Source of the DNA: Meiothermus granaticius NBRC 107808
GTDB taxonomy: Bacteria; Deinococcota; Deinococci; Deinococcales; Thermaceae
Length of the DNA stretch: 64,000 nucleotides
Assembly (NCBI RefSeq): GCF_003574355.1
Contig: NZ_QWLB01000008.1
Coordinates: 1 to 64,000 of the forward strand
Direction: 5' to 3'
Shown here: positions 48,290-57,688 of the stretch, piece after piece
Layout of the letters: each line of letters opens with the position of its first letter
Numbering within the stretch: the stretch's first letter is position 1
Notes under the pieces: generated by a model
Seen by the model: the letters and a program-made list of their open reading frames with translations, nothing else
What the model was told of the DNA's origin: nothing
Database searches by the model: none
Translations under genes and position numbers: made by a program

Positions 48290-49216
48290 ATGCAGACCAC
48301 TCCTTCGAGCCTTGGCCGGTTGGTGGTGTGGTTCGGCGAGCTGACCACCCCAGGCCGCTTGTACCGCCGGGGGCTGTGGTTTTTGCTCCCGGCGGTGATC
48401 TGGATCCTGGGCCTGCTGGTGATCCCCGGCCTGGCATTGGTGGCCCTCTCTTTTGCCGAGCGCGGACAGTACGGCGACGTCCTCTGGAACTGGAACCTGG
48501 AGAACTACTCGAGGCTGCTGGGCTACGGTATCTTTGGCTGGAGCCCCGACACCATCCTGATCCTGCTGCGCAGCCTCTGGGTGGCTTTTGTGACCACCGT
48601 GATCTGCGTGGTACTGGCCTATCCCCTGGCCTTCTTCATCGCCACCCAGCCCCCTCGAACCCGGTATTTGTGGCTCGCGCTGGTGATCATCCCCTTCTGG
48701 ACCAATCTGGTCATCCGTACCTACGCCTGGCAAATGCTGCTCTCGCCGGAGTTCCCCTTCGCTAAAGTCGCCCAGGTTCTGGGGCTGATTCCTGCCGATG
48801 GCGCACTGTATCCCAGTGCGTTCGCGGTGTACATCGGGATGGTGACCGCCTTTCTCCCCTTCGTGGTGATGCCGCTGTTCTCCTCGGTCGAGCGCCTGGA
48901 CTGGAGCCTGGTGGAAGCCGCACAAGACCTCTACAGCAGCCGGGTCCGTACCTTCTTCCAGGGCATCTGGCCGCAAACCTTGCCCGGGCTCACGGTGGGG
49001 ATCATCCTGACCTTCATCCCCGCGATGGGAATGTTCGTGATCCCCGACCTGCTGGGTGGGGCCAAGTATCTGCTGGTTGGAAACCTCATTCAGCAGCAGT
49101 TCTACAGCAGCCGCGATTATCCCTACGGGGCGGCGGTTAGTCTGGGCCTGATGATCCTGACCCTGTTCGGGCTGGCGATCTACCGCCGCCGGGGACAGGG
49201 GGTGGAGTTGGTATGA
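48290..49216 (+). CDS. potB: Polyamine ABC transporter permease PotB
   Basis: A 308-residue inner-membrane permease with six TM helices and the PotB-type EAA loop (WSLVEAAQDLYSSRVRTFFQ, then GIWPQTLPGLTVG). Characteristic segments are FWTNLVIRTYAWQMLL and FIPAMGMFVIPDLLGGAK. It starts 2 bp after potA. It imports polyamine-type cations together with PotC, PotA and one of the two PotD proteins encoded here. Confidence 0.94.
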   Translation: MQTTPSSLGRLVVWFGELTTPGRLYRRGLWFLLPAVIWILGLLVIPGLALVALSFAERGQYGDVLWNWNLENYSRLLGYGIFGWSPDTILILLRSLWVAFVTTVICVVLAYPLAFFIATQPPRTRYLWLALVIIPFWTNLVIRTYAWQMLLSPEFPFAKVAQVLGLIPADGALYPSAFAVYIGMVTAFLPFVVMPLFSSVERLDWSLVEAAQDLYSSRVRTFFQGIWPQTLPGLTVGIILTFIPAMGMFVIPDLLGGAKYLLVGNLIQQQFYSSRDYPYGAAVSLGLMILTLFGLAIYRRRGQGVELV

Positions 49217-49256
49217 GCCCCTCGAGCGCTACGGGTTGGCCCTGCCGGAGGCCGGG

Positions 49257-50045
49257 ATGCACCGCCTGAACCCCTTGGTCCGCACTGTGGCCCTGGTCAC
49301 CCTGGCCTTTCTCTACCTGCCGATGCTGGCCATCGCGATCCTCTCCTTCAACCGCACCCGCTACGGCCTGCAGTGGAATGGGTTTACCACCGACTGGTAC
49401 ACCCGGCTCCTGCAAAATGCCGAGATCCTCGAGGCCGCCCGCAACACCTTGGTTCTGGCCGTGGTGTCCACCCTCGTGGCCACCGTGCTGGGCACGCTTT
49501 TGGCCATTGCCCTGGAGCGCTACCCCTGGGGGCGGCGCAGCCGGGGCTGGCTCGATAACCTGCTCTATCTGCCGGTGGTTACGCCAGACATCATTCTGGC
49601 AGTAGCCCTGGTGGTGGCTTTTGGGGCCCTGCGGGCGATCTCTACCCTGTTTGAACCCGGTCTGCTGACCATGATTTTAGGCCATGTGACCTTCCAGATC
49701 GCCTTCGTGGCCCTCACCGTGCGCAGCCGCCTCAAGAGCCTGGGCCGCGACCTCGACGAGGCCGCGCGGGACCTCTACGCCGATTACAGCTACTTTGTCC
49801 GGCGGGTGTTGCTTCCGCTGCTCGCCCCGGGGATTGTGGCGGGGGCCATGCTGGCCTTCACCCTCTCCTTGGACGATTTCGTGATCAGCTTTTTCACCGC
49901 CGGCCCAACCTCACAAACCCTTCCCCTGTTCATCTATGCCTCGGTGCGAAGGGGGGTTACCCCAGAAATCCACGCGCTTTCCACCCTGATCTTCTTGGCG
50001 ACGGTGCTCCTGGTGCTGGCCTCTGAGCGGCTCACCCGGCGTTGA
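49257..50045 (+). CDS. potC: Polyamine ABC transporter permease PotC
   Basis: A 262-residue partner permease with six TM helices. The EAA loop reads DEAARDLYADYSYFVRRVLLPLL, and AFTLSLDDFVISFFTAGPTSQTLP is the PotC hallmark. ATG 49257 sits 6 nt after GGAG; an alternative TTG seven codons upstream is less likely. It lies 40 bp after potB. Confidence 0.93.
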   Translation: MHRLNPLVRTVALVTLAFLYLPMLAIAILSFNRTRYGLQWNGFTTDWYTRLLQNAEILEAARNTLVLAVVSTLVATVLGTLLAIALERYPWGRRSRGWLDNLLYLPVVTPDIILAVALVVAFGALRAISTLFEPGLLTMILGHVTFQIAFVALTVRSRLKSLGRDLDEAARDLYADYSYFVRRVLLPLLAPGIVAGAMLAFTLSLDDFVISFFTAGPTSQTLPLFIYASVRRGVTPEIHALSTLIFLATVLLVLASERLTRR

Positions 50046-50122
50046 GGGGAGGCCGGCTTCGGCTCATGAAATCTAGGCTCGATATGGGAATACTGTGAAT
50101 CAACCCCTCGGGAGGAACCCCT

Positions 50123-51148
50123 ATGAAGCGTCTGCTGGCTTTATTGGCCCTAATGGCTCTGGCGACGGCCATGGCTCAAAAAGAGATGCGGCTGTTCATC
50201 TGGTCGGAGTATATGGATCCGGCTATCATCAAAGCCTTTGAGCAGAAGTACAACCTCAAGGTGCGCATCGACCTCTACGAATCCAACGAGGACATGCTGG
50301 CCAAGCTCCAGGCCGGGGGGGTCTCACAGTACGACGTGATCGTGCCGGGCGATTACATCATCCCCACCCTGGTCCAGCTCAAGCTGGTGCAGCCGCTGGA
50401 CCAGGGCAAAATTCCCAACCTGAAAAACCTCGACCCCAAGTTTGCCAACCCGCCCTTCGACCCCGGCAACCGCTACAGCGTGGCCTACCAGTGGGGCATG
50501 TCGGGCATTATGTACCGCAAAGACCGCGTGCCCACCCCCACCAGTTGGAGCGTCATTCTGGGGCCGGGGGCCGACAAGCCCTTTGTGCTGATGGACTCCA
50601 TCCGCGAGATGATGGGCGGGGCGCTGCGCTATCTGGGCTATAGCATCAACACCAGGGATCCCAAACAGGTGCAAGCCGCCGGAAAGCTGCTGCTGGATGC
50701 CAAGAAGAACCCCCGCTTCCTGGGCTTTGAAGGCGGGGTGGGGGCCAAGAACCGGCTGGTCGCGGGTACGGCCACCTATGCGGTGGTCTACAACGGCGAC
50801 GCCCTCAAGGCTGCCGACGAGAACAAGAACGTGGGCTTTGTGGTGCCCAAGGAGGGGGCCGCACTCTTCCTGGACAACATGGCCATTCCCGCCCGCGCCC
50901 CCAACCCCGAGGCGGCCCACCGGTTCATCAACTTTATCCTCGACCCCAAAATCGGCGCCCAGCTCTCCAACTTCAACCGCTACGCCACCCCCAACAAGGC
51001 CGCCCTGCCCTTCATCAACCCCGCCGACCGCAAGAACCCGGCGATTTACCCCAGTGCTGCAATCATGGAAAAGCTCGAGTTCGTCCTCGACCTAGGCAAG
51101 GACACCCGCCTCTACGACGAGGTCTGGACGGCGGTCAAGAGCCGCTAA
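50123..51148 (+). CDS. potD: Spermidine/putrescine-binding protein, copy 1
   Basis: A 341-residue periplasmic binding protein with a Sec signal (MKRLLALLALMALATAMAQ). Hallmarks: LFIWSEYMDPAIIKAFEQKY, YESNEDMLAKLQAGGVSQYD, VPGDYIIPTLVQLKLVQPLD, YQWGMSGIMYRKD and DNMAIPARAPNPEAAHRFIN. The acidic Asp/Glu and aromatic residues expected for polyamine binding appear in these stretches. GGAGG precedes the ATG. A close paralogue is encoded 2.5 kb downstream without its own permeases. Confidence 0.94.
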   Translation: MKRLLALLALMALATAMAQKEMRLFIWSEYMDPAIIKAFEQKYNLKVRIDLYESNEDMLAKLQAGGVSQYDVIVPGDYIIPTLVQLKLVQPLDQGKIPNLKNLDPKFANPPFDPGNRYSVAYQWGMSGIMYRKDRVPTPTSWSVILGPGADKPFVLMDSIREMMGGALRYLGYSINTRDPKQVQAAGKLLLDAKKNPRFLGFEGGVGAKNRLVAGTATYAVVYNGDALKAADENKNVGFVVPKEGAALFLDNMAIPARAPNPEAAHRFINFILDPKIGAQLSNFNRYATPNKAALPFINPADRKNPAIYPSAAIMEKLEFVLDLGKDTRLYDEVWTAVKSR

Positions 51149-51205
51149 GCCCCTCTCGTCTGAGTTACCTCTATTTTGGATGGACGCGCCGGATCTCCGC
51201 TCTGC

Positions 51206-51355
51206 TAAGCTAGAGACAAATGGACGTGCAAAAAGCCTGCATTCCACCTCCGGGGCTGGGGGTTGCTTGGCGCTGCAAGCAGTACATCCTTTTTGCGGTA
51301 GGCCGGTAATACCCGGCCCCAGACCCTAGACCCTAGACCTCCCCTGGAGGAATCT
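51206..51355 (+). promoter_or_regulatory. Structured leader of the gabT2-dehydratase-potD2 operon
   Basis: A -10 box TAAGCT (51206-51211) predicts a leader of about 135 nt. Within it GCAAAAAG (51228-51235) can pair with CTTTTTGC (51289-51296) around an inner stem TGCTTG/CAAGCA. A second hairpin GGCCGG/CCGGCC lies at 51301-51318, and short tandem AGACCCT units at 51321-51340 precede the ribosome-binding site. This could be a cis-regulatory RNA. I recognise no known riboswitch class. Confidence 0.45.
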
Positions 51356-52708
51356 ATGCCTTATATCCAACTCAAAACCCCCATCCCCGGCCCCCAAAGC
51401 CAGGCCTTGCAGGCGCGGCGGTCCGCCGCGGTCACTGCTGCCTTAGGCCAAGCCAGCCCCATCGCGGCCAAGAAAGCCCATGGCTCCCTGGTAGAAGACG
51501 TAGACGGCAACACCTTGATTGACCTCGCGGGCGGCATCGGCGTGCTGGCAGCCGGGCACACCCCTCAGGCTGTAGTGGAGGCCATCAAAGCCCAGGCCGA
51601 AGACCTGATCCACATCTGCTCCATCGTGGCCAATCATGAAAGCTATGTAGAGGTCTGCGAGATGCTCAACCGGCTCACCCCCGGTCAGTTCCCCAAAAAG
51701 ACCTTTTTGGCCTCGGGCGGGGCGGAATCGGTAGAGAACGCGGTGAAGTTCGCCCGGCGCTACACCGGGCGCGACGGCATCCTCGTGTTCGAGGGAGCCT
51801 ACCATGGGCGCAGCAACCTGACCATGGCCATGACCAGCAAGTGGAGCCTTTTCAAAAAGGGTTTTGGGCCATTTGCACCGGAGGTCTACCGACTGCCGAT
51901 GCCCAACCTTTACCGCACCCCCAAGGGCATGACCCCGGAGGAATACCTCGAGTGGGCCTGCTGGAATTTGGACAACGCCCTCATCGCGCACATTGACCCC
52001 TCGGCCCTGGCCGCCATCGTGATCGAACCGGTTTTGGGGGAAGGAGGGTTTGTCCCGGTACCCCACAAGTTCCTGCGCAAGATTCGCGAGGTCTGTGACG
52101 CCACCGGCGCGGTGATGATCGCCGACGAGATCCAAAGCGGTTCCGGACGCACCGGGAAGCTCTGGGCCATCGAGCACAGCGGGGTCGTGCCCGATTTGAT
52201 CATCTCAGCCAAGAGCCTGGGGGCGGGGATGCCCATCAGTGCGGTGACGGGCCGGGCCGAAATCATGGACTCGCCTCATGTGGGGGGGCAAGGCAGCACC
52301 TATGGCGGGAACCCGCTGGCCAGCGTGGCCGCCATCGAAGCCCTTAAATACCTCTCGAGGCCGGAGGTCCTGGCCAAGGCCGCCACTGTCGAGCGGGTCG
52401 TGCGCGAGGTATTTGAACCGCTGCAAAAGGAGATTCCGGCGATTGGGGATGTGCGGGGAATCGGGGCCATGATGGCGGTGGAGTTCGTCAAAGACCCCCA
52501 GACCAAAGAGCCCTGGCCAGAGTTCGTCCTCGAGGCCATCAAGGCGGCCTCTGCCAACGGGGTGATTCTGATTCGCGCGGGCCTCTATACCAACTGCATC
52601 CGCTTCCTGCCCGCCTTGGAAATCCCTGAGGACATGCTGCGGGAGGGGCTCGAGGTGGTAGCCGCAGCCATCCGCTCAACCCACAAGGCCTTGGCCGTAG
52701 GGGCCTGA
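51356..52708 (+). CDS. Class III aminotransferase, 4-aminobutyrate transaminase-like (second copy)
   Basis: A 450-residue PLP enzyme homologous to the one at 45.8 kb but clearly distinct, with a longer N-terminus and different active-site loops. Motifs: TLIDLAGGIGVLAAGHTP, FLASGGAESVENAVKFAR, FEGAYHGRSNLTMAMTSK, AAIVIEPVLGEGGFVPVP, IADEIQSGSGRTGKLWA, and the PLP lysine in ISAKSLGAGMPISAVTG. CTGGAGG precedes the ATG. It is followed within 7 bp by a PLP dehydratase, so it may act on another omega-amino compound of the imported polyamine pathway. Confidence 0.9.
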   Translation: MPYIQLKTPIPGPQSQALQARRSAAVTAALGQASPIAAKKAHGSLVEDVDGNTLIDLAGGIGVLAAGHTPQAVVEAIKAQAEDLIHICSIVANHESYVEVCEMLNRLTPGQFPKKTFLASGGAESVENAVKFARRYTGRDGILVFEGAYHGRSNLTMAMTSKWSLFKKGFGPFAPEVYRLPMPNLYRTPKGMTPEEYLEWACWNLDNALIAHIDPSALAAIVIEPVLGEGGFVPVPHKFLRKIREVCDATGAVMIADEIQSGSGRTGKLWAIEHSGVVPDLIISAKSLGAGMPISAVTGRAEIMDSPHVGGQGSTYGGNPLASVAAIEALKYLSRPEVLAKAATVERVVREVFEPLQKEIPAIGDVRGIGAMMAVEFVKDPQTKEPWPEFVLEAIKAASANGVILIRAGLYTNCIRFLPALEIPEDMLREGLEVVAAAIRSTHKALAVGA

Positions 52709-52715
52709 TGGCCAT

Positions 52716-53675
52716 ATGCAGACCCAGTCCATCCTCCAGGCCTACTCCCGCCTCCATCCCTACGGGCTAGAGACCCCACTGCGGCCCTCTCCGGCCTTCT
52801 CCCAAGCCTCCGGAGCCGAGGTCTGGTTCAAGCTCGAAAACTTCCAACCCACCGGCAGCTTCAAGGTACGGGGGGCGCTGAACAAACTGCTCTCGCTCTC
52901 GGCGGAAGAGCGGCAAAAAGGGGTGATCGCCGCCAGCAGCGGGAATCACGGGCTGGGGGTGGCCTGGGGACTGGCCAAGCTTGGGGGCAAAGGGGTGGTG
53001 TTTGTGCCCGAGGGCGCCTCACCCACCAAGCTCGAGGCCATTCGGCGCTATGGGGCCGAAGTGCGGGTTTACGGGCGGAGCGGCGACGACACCGAAGGGT
53101 ACGCCCGGCGTTACGCTGAGGAGGCCGGCCTGACCTACATCTCACCCTACAACGACCCAGACGTGATCGCAGGGCAGGGCACCCTCGCGGTGGAGATCGC
53201 CCAGCAGTGGCCGTATCCCCTGGACGCGCTCTTTGTAACCGTGGGGGGCGGGGGCCTGATCGCAGGGATTGCCACCTACCTCAAAGCGGTGAGCCCAAAC
53301 ACCCAGATCATCGGCTGCCAGCCCGAAAACGACGCGGCCATGTGGGCCTCCATTCAGGCCGGGAAAATCGTGTCCATCGAGGCCAAGCCCACCCTTTCGG
53401 ATGGGAGCGCGGGGGGGCTCGAGCCCGGCGCACTCACCTTCGACCTCTGCCGAAGCCTGGTGGACGCTTGGGTGACGGTGAGCGAAGCGGAGATCCGCAC
53501 GGCGATGCGGGCCTTTCTCGAGCAGGAGCACGGGTTGCTCGAGGGCGCTGCCGGGGTGGCGCTGGCTGCTTTTTCCCGAACCGCCCCACAGTATCAAAAC
53601 AAGCGCGTGGCCATCGTGATCTGCGGGGCCAACCTCAGCCTCAGCGCGCTCAGAACCATATTGCAGGAGGGTTGA
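52716..53675 (+). CDS. Threonine/serine dehydratase-like PLP enzyme (fold II)
   Basis: A 319-residue catalytic-domain-only dehydratase without the C-terminal ACT regulatory domain of biosynthetic IlvA. The PLP lysine is in PTGSFKVRGALNKL, the substrate loop is ASSGNHGLGVA and the phosphate-binding loop is VTVGGGGLIAGIA. It resembles catabolic threonine dehydratase, serine racemase and the hydroxyectoine-linked EutB group, and sequence alone cannot separate these. It sits between gabT2 (7 bp) and potD2 (2 bp), an unusual setting that suggests a role in breaking down an amino compound taken up by the transporter. Confidence 0.85.
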   Translation: MQTQSILQAYSRLHPYGLETPLRPSPAFSQASGAEVWFKLENFQPTGSFKVRGALNKLLSLSAEERQKGVIAASSGNHGLGVAWGLAKLGGKGVVFVPEGASPTKLEAIRRYGAEVRVYGRSGDDTEGYARRYAEEAGLTYISPYNDPDVIAGQGTLAVEIAQQWPYPLDALFVTVGGGGLIAGIATYLKAVSPNTQIIGCQPENDAAMWASIQAGKIVSIEAKPTLSDGSAGGLEPGALTFDLCRSLVDAWVTVSEAEIRTAMRAFLEQEHGLLEGAAGVALAAFSRTAPQYQNKRVAIVICGANLSLSALRTILQEG

Positions 53676-53677
53676 AC

Positions 53678-54706
53678 ATGAAAAGAGTCCTGGCGCTCCT
53701 CGCCTTCACAACCCTGGCTCTGGCCCAGCCCAAAGAGCTTCGGCTTTACACCTGGACAGAGTACATCGAACCGGCCATCATCAGCGATTTCGAGAAGGCC
53801 ACCGGGATCAAGGTGCGCATCAGCTACTACGAATCCAATGAAGAGCTCCTGGCCAAGCTCCAGGCCGGAGGGGATTCCCAATACGACGTGATCGTGCCCT
53901 CGGATTTCATCATCCCGGCCATGATTCAGCTTCGCCTGCTGAAGCCTCTCGACCCGGCCAAAATTCCCAACCTCAAAAACCTCGACCCCAAGTTCAAAAG
54001 CCCACCCTTTGATCCCGGCAACCAGTACACCGTGGGCTACTTGTGGGGCACAGTGGGGCTGATGTACAACACCCAGGTCTTCAAAACCCCGCCCCAGAGC
54101 TGGGCGGTGCTCTTCGACCCGGCCCAGCAAAAGGGCCGCTTCACCCTGATGGACTCGCAGCGCGAGATGTTGGGGATCGGCCTGCGCTATATCGGGCAAA
54201 GCGTCAACTCTACCGATACCGCCGCCTTGAAAAAGGTGATTGACCTTCTGCTGCAGGCAAAAAACTCCAAGAACAGCCTGGGGTTCCAGGGCGGGGTTTC
54301 GGCCACCAAGCTGCTGCTGGGGAATCAGGCCGTTGCAGCGGTGGTCTACAATCAAGACGCCCTGCGCACCGCGGGGGGGAACCCCAAGTATGGCTTCACC
54401 ATCCCCAAAGAGGGCAGCACCCTCTTTCTCGACAACATGGCCATTCCCGCCCGGGCCCCCAACCCCGAGGCCGCCCACCGGTTCATCAACTTCATCCTGG
54501 ACGCCAAAATTGGGGCTCGACTGGCCAACTATCAAAACTCCGCCACGCCCAATGCTGCGGCCAAGCCCCTGATGAAGCCGGAGCTGCTCAAAAATCCGGC
54601 GGTCTGGCCCACCGAGGCCCAGATGAAGGTCTTGGAATTTATCCTCCCGCAGGGGGAGAAAGACAAGCTCTACGACGAGGCTTGGACCCGGATCAAGAGC
54701 CGCTAA
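53678..54706 (+). CDS. Spermidine/putrescine-binding protein, copy 2
   Basis: A 342-residue exported binding protein (signal MKRVLALLAFTTLALAQ) closely paralogous to potD at 50.1 kb: both share YESNE-LLAKLQAGG-SQYD, KIPNLKNLDPKF and DNMAIPARAPNPEAAHRFIN. Differences cluster in ligand-facing loops (VPSDFIIPAMIQLRLLK; FQGGVSATKLLLGNQAVA). It starts 2 bp after the dehydratase behind CAGGAGG. With no permease genes of its own, it probably docks on PotBC and gives the transporter a second ligand range. Confidence 0.92.
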   Translation: MKRVLALLAFTTLALAQPKELRLYTWTEYIEPAIISDFEKATGIKVRISYYESNEELLAKLQAGGDSQYDVIVPSDFIIPAMIQLRLLKPLDPAKIPNLKNLDPKFKSPPFDPGNQYTVGYLWGTVGLMYNTQVFKTPPQSWAVLFDPAQQKGRFTLMDSQREMLGIGLRYIGQSVNSTDTAALKKVIDLLLQAKNSKNSLGFQGGVSATKLLLGNQAVAAVVYNQDALRTAGGNPKYGFTIPKEGSTLFLDNMAIPARAPNPEAAHRFINFILDAKIGARLANYQNSATPNAAAKPLMKPELLKNPAVWPTEAQMKVLEFILPQGEKDKLYDEAWTRIKSR

Positions 54707-54729
54707 TCGAAACACCGCCTCAAACGCTT

Positions 54730-55398
54730 ATGAACGAGATTCTTGCGAGCCCGGATCATCGCTTTGTGGTTGTTCAGAGCGAGCCCTGGATGGCCGAGCA
54801 GCTCGAGATCATCCAGCGGCTTTCCTTTCCTAGCCTGGCCGAAGACGAGCTGACCCTGGCCCACCACTTCCGCAGCCACATGCAGCATTTCCCCCAAGGG
54901 CAACACGCCGTAATTGAGCGCGAGAGCGGCAGGGTGGTGGCCTCGAGCAGTGACCTCATCGTGCGGCTCGACCTCTCGCACATCCACCACCGCTTTGTGG
55001 AGATCTCCGGCCAGATGACCCTCTCCACTCACGACCCCCAGGGGGACTGGCTTTACGGCGCGGACATCGGGGTTCACCCTGACTACCGCGGGCAGGGGTT
55101 ATCCACGCTGCTCTACACCGCCCGGCAGGGCCTGGTGCGCCGCCTGGGGCTTAAGGGGCACAGCGCCGGGGCCATGCCCAAGGGCTACGGCGCAGTACAG
55201 CAGGAGATGCCGCTGGAACGGTACTTGCTCGAGGTCATCCGGGGGGAGCGCTTCGATCCGGTGATCTCAGTACAGCTCAAGCGCGGATACGCCATCTGGG
55301 GCATCATTCCCGAGTATCTGGAAGATCCCAGTTGCGCCAACTACGGGGTTCTGATCTTGTGGCGAAACCCCGATAGGGCCAAAGACGGGTGGCTGTAA
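54730..55398 (+). CDS. GNAT-family N-acetyltransferase
   Basis: A 222-residue GNAT protein. The acetyl-CoA loop reads DIGVHPDYRGQGLSTLLYTAR; flanking segments are GQMTLSTHDPQGDWLYGAD and HSAGAMPKGYG. It is longer than minimal GNATs and resembles the acetyltransferase module found fused to carbon-nitrogen hydrolases in other bacteria. It is the last gene of the gabT2-dehydratase-potD2 run (23-bp gap), so polyamine or amino-compound acetylation is a reasonable guess. The ATG at 54730 has no clear Shine-Dalgarno. Confidence 0.85.
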   Translation: MNEILASPDHRFVVVQSEPWMAEQLEIIQRLSFPSLAEDELTLAHHFRSHMQHFPQGQHAVIERESGRVVASSSDLIVRLDLSHIHHRFVEISGQMTLSTHDPQGDWLYGADIGVHPDYRGQGLSTLLYTARQGLVRRLGLKGHSAGAMPKGYGAVQQEMPLERYLLEVIRGERFDPVISVQLKRGYAIWGIIPEYLEDPSCANYGVLILWRNPDRAKDGWL

Positions 55399-55413
55399 GG
55401 GGGCTTTCACCTG

Positions 55414-55442
55414 GGCTCCCCTATACAAGCGGGAGGGGAGCC
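55414..55442. terminator. Hairpin between the convergent GNAT and copA genes
   Basis: GGCTCCCCT (55414-55422), 11-nt loop, AGGGGAGCC (55434-55442): a 9-bp perfect stem that overlaps the copA stop codon. No T-run follows on either strand, so it is at best a weak bidirectional terminator or an mRNA-end stabiliser. Confidence 0.45.
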
Positions 55443-57676
55443 TGGAATCCCTTGAGCCGCAGGGCATTGGAGAGCACAAAAACACTGGAAAGCCCCATCG
55501 CTGCACCCGCCAGCACCGGCGAGAGCAACCAACCGGTGAAGGGATAGAGCACCCCTGCGGCCACCGGGATCAGCAAGATGTTGTAGGCAAAGGCCCAGAA
55601 CAGGCCAAGCTGAATGTTGCGCAGGGTGGCTCGGGAAAGGGCCACGGCATTGGGAATTCCCCGAAGGTCCCCGGAGATCAGCACCACCTCGGCGGTCTCG
55701 AGGGCCACATCGGTTCCCTTGCCCATCGCAATGCCCAGATCGGCCTGGGCCAGGGCAGGCGCGTCGTTGATCCCATCCCCCACAAAGACCACCTTGCGGC
55801 CCTGCCCCTGAAGCTGCCGCACCGCCTCGGCTTTGCCCTGGGGCAGTACCTCGGCCAATACGGTATCAATGCCCAGCTGCCGGGCCAGGGCCTGGGCGGT
55901 GTGACGGTTGTCGCCGGTGATCATGGCCACCTGCAACCCCTGCCGATGCAGGGCCCGCACCGCCTCAACACTGCCCTCCTTGAGGGGATCCGCCACCGCC
56001 AGCAGCGCCGCCAACTGGCCGTTCACCCCCGCGTAGAGCGGGGTTTTACCCTCCTCAGCGAGCTGCTCCTCTGCGGGCAAGCTGGGGATTTCGATGCCCA
56101 GCTCCGCCATCAAGCGGCTCGAGCCCACCTCTACGCGGTAAATCCCCACCTGACCCCTTACCCCAAGCCCCGGTAGGGCCTCGAGGCTCACCGTCTCCAG
56201 CAATTCCAAGCCCCGTTCTTGGGCCGCAGCCACAATAGCCCGGGCCAGGGGGTGCTCAGAGTTTTGCTCGAGGGAGGCCATCAAGCGCAGGACTTCGGTT
56301 TCTTCAAACCCCGGCAGAACCTGCAGATCGGTGAGCATGGGTTTGCCCTGGGTGAGGGTTCCGGTTTTGTCCAGCGCAACCACTCGAGCCTCCCCCAGGG
56401 TTTGCACGGCCTCGCCTTTGCGGAAGAGCACCCCCATCTCGGCGGCTTTTCCGGTGCCCACCACCACACTGGTTGGGGTGGCCAGGCCCATCGCGCAGGG
56501 GCAAGCGATGATCAGCACCGCTACGGTATTGACCAAGGCCAGCGAGAGGGCTTCCGTCCCTCCGAAGACCAGCCAGACCACCGCGGTCAGGGCAGCGATG
56601 CCCAGCACAATGGGGGTAAACACCGCCACCACCCGGTCCGCCAGCCCTTGAATGGCTGGCTTGGAGCCCTGGGCCTCCTGCACCAGCCGGATGATCTGCG
56701 CGAGCACGGTATCCTCTCCCACCGCGGTGGCACGGAAGGTAAAGGCTCCATGGCCATTGAGGGTTCCACCGATGACCCGATCCCCGGCGGATTTGGCTAC
56801 GGGGAGCGGCTCACCGGTGATCATGCTCTCGTCCACATAGCTCGAGCCCGCCACCACCACCCCATCCACCGGCACCTTCTCCCCCGGGCGCATCGCGATC
56901 AGATCGCCGGGCAACACCTCGTCCAGGGGCAGCTCCAGCTCTTCTTGGCCCTTGAGCACCCGCGCGGTCTTGGCCTGCAATGAGAGCAGTCGCTTCATCG
57001 CTTCGGAGGTGCGCCCTTTAGCCAACGCCTCGAGGTACTTGCCCAGCAAAATCAGGGTGATGACCACCGCACTGGCCTCGAAGTACACGTGCCTCGAGTG
57101 CGCGGGAAAGAGCCCAGGGAATACCGTGACCGCCAGGCTATAGAAGTAGGCTGCCGAGGTCCCGATCATCACCAAGCTATTCATGTCCGGGGCCCTCGAG
57201 CGCAGGGCCGCCCAGCCGTGGCGGTAGAACCGCCGTCCTGGGCCAAACTGCACCGGGGTGGCCAAGGCCAGCATGACCCAATTCCAGACGCTGGCCGAAG
57301 CCAGGCTATGCAAAACCATCTCGGCAGAACCCCACAGCATGGGGAGCATGGCCAGGAGCAACAGCGGTAGGGCCAGGGTGGCCGAAAACCCCAGCGACCT
57401 CCTCAGGGCAGTGACTTCCCGCTCCCGGGCTTGGCGCTCGAGCTCGGCCCGATCGCGCTCGCGCTCCACCTCGAGCACCCCATACCCCGCCTCTCGCACC
57501 GCCCGCTTGAGCTGGGCTACTCCGACGACCGCTGGGTCATACTGCACGCTGGCCCGCTCGGTGGTCAGGTTGACGCTGGCCTGGGCCACCCCTTCGACCT
57601 TCTTAAGCGCCCGTTCAACACGGTTCACGCAGGCCGCACAGGTCATGCCCTGGACACTCAGTTGAAGCTCTTTCAC
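55421..57676 (-). CDS. copA: Copper-translocating P1B-type ATPase
   Basis: A 751-residue copper exporter. One N-terminal HMA domain ([15 protein letters not shown]) is followed by eight TM helices, the ion-path CPC ([10 protein letters not shown]), the phosphorylation site [26 protein letters not shown] with the P1B-typical HP pair and [10 protein letters not shown]. The single HMA matches the short Thermus CopA. It is the third gene of the leftward copZ-csoR-copA operon, 12 bp after csoR, and works in the inner membrane. Confidence 0.97.
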   Translation of the reverse strand: MKELQLSVQGMTCAACVNRVERALKKVEGVAQASVNLTTERASVQYDPAVVGVAQLKRAVREAGYGVLEVERERDRAELERQAREREVTALRRSLGFSATLALPLLLLAMLPMLWGSAEMVLHSLASASVWNWVMLALATPVQFGPGRRFYRHGWAALRSRAPDMNSLVMIGTSAAYFYSLAVTVFPGLFPAHSRHVYFEASAVVITLILLGKYLEALAKGRTSEAMKRLLSLQAKTARVLKGQEELELPLDEVLPGDLIAMRPGEKVPVDGVVVAGSSYVDESMITGEPLPVAKSAGDRVIGGTLNGHGAFTFRATAVGEDTVLAQIIRLVQEAQGSKPAIQGLADRVVAVFTPIVLGIAALTAVVWLVFGGTEALSLALVNTVAVLIIACPCAMGLATPTSVVVGTGKAAEMGVLFRKGEAVQTLGEARVVALDKTGTLTQGKPMLTDLQVLPGFEETEVLRLMASLEQNSEHPLARAIVAAAQERGLELLETVSLEALPGLGVRGQVGIYRVEVGSSRLMAELGIEIPSLPAEEQLAEEGKTPLYAGVNGQLAALLAVADPLKEGSVEAVRALHRQGLQVAMITGDNRHTAQALARQLGIDTVLAEVLPQGKAEAVRQLQGQGRKVVFVGDGINDAPALAQADLGIAMGKGTDVALETAEVVLISGDLRGIPNAVALSRATLRNIQLGLFWAFAYNILLIPVAAGVLYPFTGWLLSPVLAGAAMGLSSVFVLSNALRLKGFQAPLPLV

Positions 57677-57688
57677 GCGTACTCATCC

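Noticed and set aside
51206-51355. A known riboswitch (guanidine, glycine, TPP or SAM) before gabT2
   Set aside because: The conserved core sequences of these classes that I could recall were looked for and are not present.
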